The notes below the pieces were generated by a model. The model was not told where the DNA came from. It did not search any database and saw only the letters and a program-made list of their open reading frames with translations. This document shows positions 60,974 to 64,000 of a DNA stretch of 64,000 nucleotides, in pieces. Position 1 is the stretch's first letter. Each line of letters starts with the position of its first letter. Position numbers and translations under genes: made by a program. The DNA is taken from contig NC_045138.2 of assembly GCF_008831285.2 (NCBI RefSeq), positions 20,183,934 to 20,247,933 of the forward strand. The letters are read 5' to 3'. This stretch comes from Nymphaea colorata (Eukaryota; Streptophyta; Magnoliopsida; Nymphaeales; Nymphaeaceae).

Positions 60974-62945
60974 TACATACATATATATGTGTGTATGTAG
61001 TCATTTTGCATGAACTTTATGTATATATTTTTGTGAAAAATGACGCCTCAATGATATGTCTTCTTCAGGAGAATATGTTATTATGCTCACTTCTCTCCCT
61101 TTTAAGACTTATTTTATCGGCATATTTCCAGGGTCATGATATTCTTATGGCTACAATGCTTAATGGGGCAGCCATCATGGATGGAGCATTGCTTTTAATT
61201 GCAAGCAATGAAAGCTGTCCTCAGCCTCAAACTTCAGAGCATCTTGCTGCTATTGAAATTATGAGACTCCAGCACATTATCATTCTACAAAACAAAATTG
61301 ATCTTGTCCAAGAGAGTGTCTCTATGAACCAGTATGAAGCCATTCAGAAATTTATCCAGGTCAGTAGTATAATGGCAGCTATTTCACATTTCAAGTCAAA
61401 AGCATTTTTTTTTGTCCTTTCTTATTTGAAACGGGGTTATACTAAAAAAACCAGTGATTCTTTTATTTGCAGGGAACAGTTGCTGATGGAGCACCTGTCG
61501 TGCCTATATCTGCACAGTTGAAGTACAATATTGATGTGGTTTGTGAGTACATTGTGAAAAAAATTCCAATTCCTCAGAGGGATTTTGTTGCACCACCAAA
61601 TATGATTGTTATCAGGTCATTTGATGTCAATAAACCTGGATCAGAAGTTGATGAAATAAAAGGAGGGGTTGCTGGTGGAAGTATTCTGAGGGTATGTCTA
61701 CTTCCGTGAACTTAAAGCTCAGGCTTAGTCTTGAAGTTGTTTTAAAGAGAGTTTGTGACAAGTATTTCAAAAGTCTTTTAGTTGCATTTTCTTTTCAATT
61801 TTGACTGTATATCAATTGAACAAAGTAAAATTTTCCATTGAGTATGGAGCTCGCAGAGAGAGTTGTTGTGCCAAGTTTACCTAGCCAAACCTAATAATTT
61901 ACTTTAGTCTTGAAATCCAAATTTTAGGATGCACCGTTATCTAGGTAATCTGGTCTCCATTGTCAAATTTTGCTCTCTGCTGATATTTGTGTACATTTAA
62001 TGCCTTCTAGGCGTGGTAGTTCTAATCTCTTCAGCATCATGTTTATTTTGGCATTTACAATATGCGCCTCTGGTGTATGTTGCAGGGAGTTTTGAAGGTG
62101 AACCAGTATATTGAAGTTCGTCCGGGGATTGTTGCAAAGGATGAAACTGGCAATATGAGATGTACACCTATATACTCGAGAATAGTTTCGTTGTTTGCTG
62201 AGCAGAACGAGCTGCAATTTGCTGTTCCAGGTGGACTTATTGGAGTTGGTACAACAATGGACCCTACTCTCACTCGTGCTGATAGGTTGGTTGGTCAGGT
62301 CCTTGGGGAGGTTGGCTCGCTTCCTGAAGTCTATGTAGAGCTTGAGGTAAGGGCACCTTGCAGTTGCATTTGAATCTCCTTTGCTGATGTTTCCAATAGA
62401 AAGTCAGAGACTGAGAAGCGTAGAGGAGCCTAGTTAGTGTTTCTTCATGGACATATCTTACGTTTTCATGAATATTCTAGTTCAAAATGCTCATTTATTT
62501 TCATTGTTTGTTGCTTTGACATTAGCGATTAAGTTATGCAGACTGAAACTTTGGGTTGCTCATATGTCTGTTCTGTCCTTGAAGTCATTACTGTCTGTGG
62601 TTTTAGTGGCAACTGGATTGATTGGTCCTGAACATTTTCCAGGTAAACTTCTTCCTTCTCCGGCGTCTGCTAGGGGTCAGGACAAAGGGCTCCGAGAAGC
62701 AAGGAAAAGTAGCAAAACTGACCAAGGGCGAGATGCTGATGCTCAACATTGGCTCCATGTCAACTGGAGCTCGTGTAATTGCAGTGAAGAATGATCTTGC
62801 CAAGCTACAGCTTACAGCACCAGTCTGCACAAGCAAAGGAGAGAAGATGGCCCTGAGTAGGCGTGTGGAGAAGCACTGGCGACTCATCGGATGGGGTCAA
62901 ATCCAGGCAGGACTCACGCTCGACATCCCGCCCTGCCCCCTCTGA
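57887..62945 (+). CDS. Translation initiation factor eIF2 subunit gamma
   Basis: GTPase subunit of eIF2, which carries initiator Met-tRNA to the 40S ribosome. Eight coding exons: 57887-57992, 58907-58968, 59421-59533, 59624-59726, 61132-61359, 61473-61691, 62086-62346 and 62643-62945; 1395 nt, 464 residues, one less than the Arabidopsis protein as I remember it. G-domain motifs: G1 GHVAHGKST (39-47), switch 1 around [11 protein letters not shown]3 DCPGH (126-130), G4 NKID (182-185) and G5 SAQLKYN. The Cys cluster C82, C87, C92, C106 forms the zinc-ribbon insert. Domains II and III follow ([37 protein letters not shown]). All junctions are GT-AG and in frame. Single copy here; it was not adjacent to the other three families in the Arabidopsis order I recall. 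Confidence 0.97.
60930..60969. repeat. (AC)n microsatellite in eIF2 gamma intron 4
   Basis: Forty bases of AC repeat, followed by ACATACATACATATATATGTGTGTATGT. It is in the 1.4-kb intron between exons 4 and 5. Confidence 0.97.
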
Positions 62946-63880
62946 AGATTGAAGAAAACCGGGAAAGTTTCATTTGTTTATTTGCAGAGAAAGAGTAAAG
63001 ATGTGGGCTGGCAGAGAGCTGCTAGGAACAATTTTTGTGAGATGGAGAAGAAAACCTGGGCTTAATTTTTATTACTACATTTCATGTTTGCGTGAAAGCT
63101 TTGACTTTGTCGGTGCCAGTTGAGATTTGGTGTATTCCATTATATTGATTTTTGAGTAATATCTGAGGACTGGTGTACTAATATTTTTGTAGATGTTCTG
63201 TCGTGTTTCTTGGTTCGTATAATCTAGTTTTGAACTGGTGACGAGTTGGCGAAAGCTCTATCAGTTTGTTTGTTTGTTTTTTTTTTTTTTTTGGGGGGGG
63301 TTCCATTTAACAGCTTACAGTGCACATAAGAGAGATGGTTCAATGAAGGAAATTCTAACTCGTCGTGCATGCTTTTGGTATTTTCTGCGTGTGTATTTGT
63401 TTTTCTTTTTTCATTTTCAAATGCTAAGGTTTTGATTATAGGAAGTCTCGGGTTTTTGCTCACATGTCGTCCCAAGGAAAGGATTTAGTTCTTTTCTAGC
63501 GGTTATATTTAATACCCAATAAGCTCGGCTCAGACATAGTGTTGTTATGATGACCGCCCTCAGAAGAGATTTAGGCCGCCCAACAAAGTTCACTGGCGTC
63601 TGCAGCACTTGACGAAACAAAGCGCTTTCGTCGTCATTTCATTGTTGTAAAAATTGGAAAAGTTAGTGTAATTTGGTGGCAAATTGATCCAATTCACACG
63701 CTGGTCTACTGTATTATAAACCGTTGCTTTTACAAATATTTTTCAAAGTTTTCTGATTTATTTTTATATATTTCTATTTTTGAAGACAAAAAGAATATAA
63801 TAACGTCGTTTTGCTAGTTGAAATTTGGAACGCCGGTTTGCCGATTCACCCTCGCTGATTCTATTCAATATCCCATTTTT
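62946..63880. other. 3' flank of eIF2 gamma and following gap
   Basis: 3' UTR of eIF2 gamma, a T run followed by a G run at about 63275-63300, then AT-rich DNA. No further gene is seen before 63881. Confidence 0.55.
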
Positions 63881-64000
63881 ATGACAACACTTCACCGTTT
63901 AGCTCGTCTCGTGAACATCCAGCCATTTCTTTGTAGGCGACAGTTGGACGCTGAGATCGTCTTCAGCGAGTCTTGGGAGCAAAGAATGTATAACGTAGGT
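63881..64000 (+). CDS. Possible 5' end of a further gene, cut by the window edge
   Basis: From ATG at 63881 the frame is open to the last base (40 codons): MTTLHRLARLVNIQPFLC, then charged residues. The basic, Leu-rich start could be an organellar presequence. There is no TATA box nearby and no recognisable domain, and an open frame this short is not proof of a gene. Confidence 0.25.
   Translation, partial: MTTLHRLARLVNIQPFLCRRQLDAEIVFSESWEQRMYNVG

Noticed and set aside
60886-61131. Start of a 211-codon frame in front of eIF2 gamma exon 5
   Set aside because: The first part is the translated AC microsatellite and intron. The conserved protein begins at the acceptor before 61132.
1-64000. 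Search for CRISPR arrays, operons, tRNA or rRNA genes, organelle DNA insertions and LTR elements
   Set aside because: No regular repeat-spacer arrays, no cloverleaf with A/B boxes, no stretch recognised as plastid or mitochondrial DNA, and no paired LTRs or reverse-transcriptase/integrase motifs were found by eye. Weak or old copies could be missed.

Overview
The window is nuclear DNA of a flowering plant. Its genes are split by many GT-AG introns of roughly 0.1-3 kb, the non-coding DNA is AT-rich, and the gaps carry short DNA-transposon relics, microsatellites and small tandem duplications. The proteins (mitochondrial D-lactate dehydrogenase, HGGG carboxylesterases, GTD-binding/DUF593 proteins, eIF2 gamma) have their closest relatives, as far as I can recall sequences, in angiosperms. 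I cannot place the species; the genes lack the strong GC bias of grasses, except for one GC-rich relic.

Layout, left to right. 1-10.6 kb: the last seven coding exons of a D-lactate dehydrogenase gene (DLD copy 1), which starts before the window. 10.6-15.6 kb: gene-poor, with tandem repeats and a small hAT-like element. 15.7-31.5 kb: a complete second DLD copy, 18 exons, 559 residues. 32.5-41.5 kb: a cluster of CXE15-like carboxylesterases with two open genes (32.6-33.6 and 36.9-37.9 kb), one decayed tandem copy (34.8-35.8 kb), one inverted truncated copy (38.8-39.4 kb) and one GC-rich decayed copy (40.6-41.5 kb). 41.8-54.9 kb: two tandem GTD-binding (MYOB7-like) genes; the first lacks the C-terminal part of the family, the second is full length at 577 residues. 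57.9-62.9 kb: a complete eIF2 gamma gene, 8 coding exons, 464 residues. An open frame in the last 120 bases may begin another gene.

The main observation is gene order. From memory, Arabidopsis has MYOB7 (At5g06560), CXE15 (At5g06570) and DLD (At5g06580) side by side. The same three families occur here in the same order, but each has been amplified in place (2, 5 and 2 copies). The carboxylesterase cluster records its own history: a roughly 2.1-kb tandem unit in which each copy has gained a different transposon that is absent at the matching site of its sister. One open carboxylesterase has replaced the oxyanion-hole HGGG motif by LAGG while keeping the Ser-Asp-His triad.

The genes are not a metabolic operon. 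DLD finishes methylglyoxal detoxification in mitochondria, CXE15-type enzymes hydrolyse esters (strigolactone turnover in Arabidopsis), GTD-binding proteins are myosin cargo adaptors and eIF2 gamma acts in translation start. Splice sites were read by eye; for the two complete multi-exon genes and the second GTD-binding gene the exon lengths sum to an exact multiple of three and the protein aligns with the remembered Arabidopsis protein across each junction.
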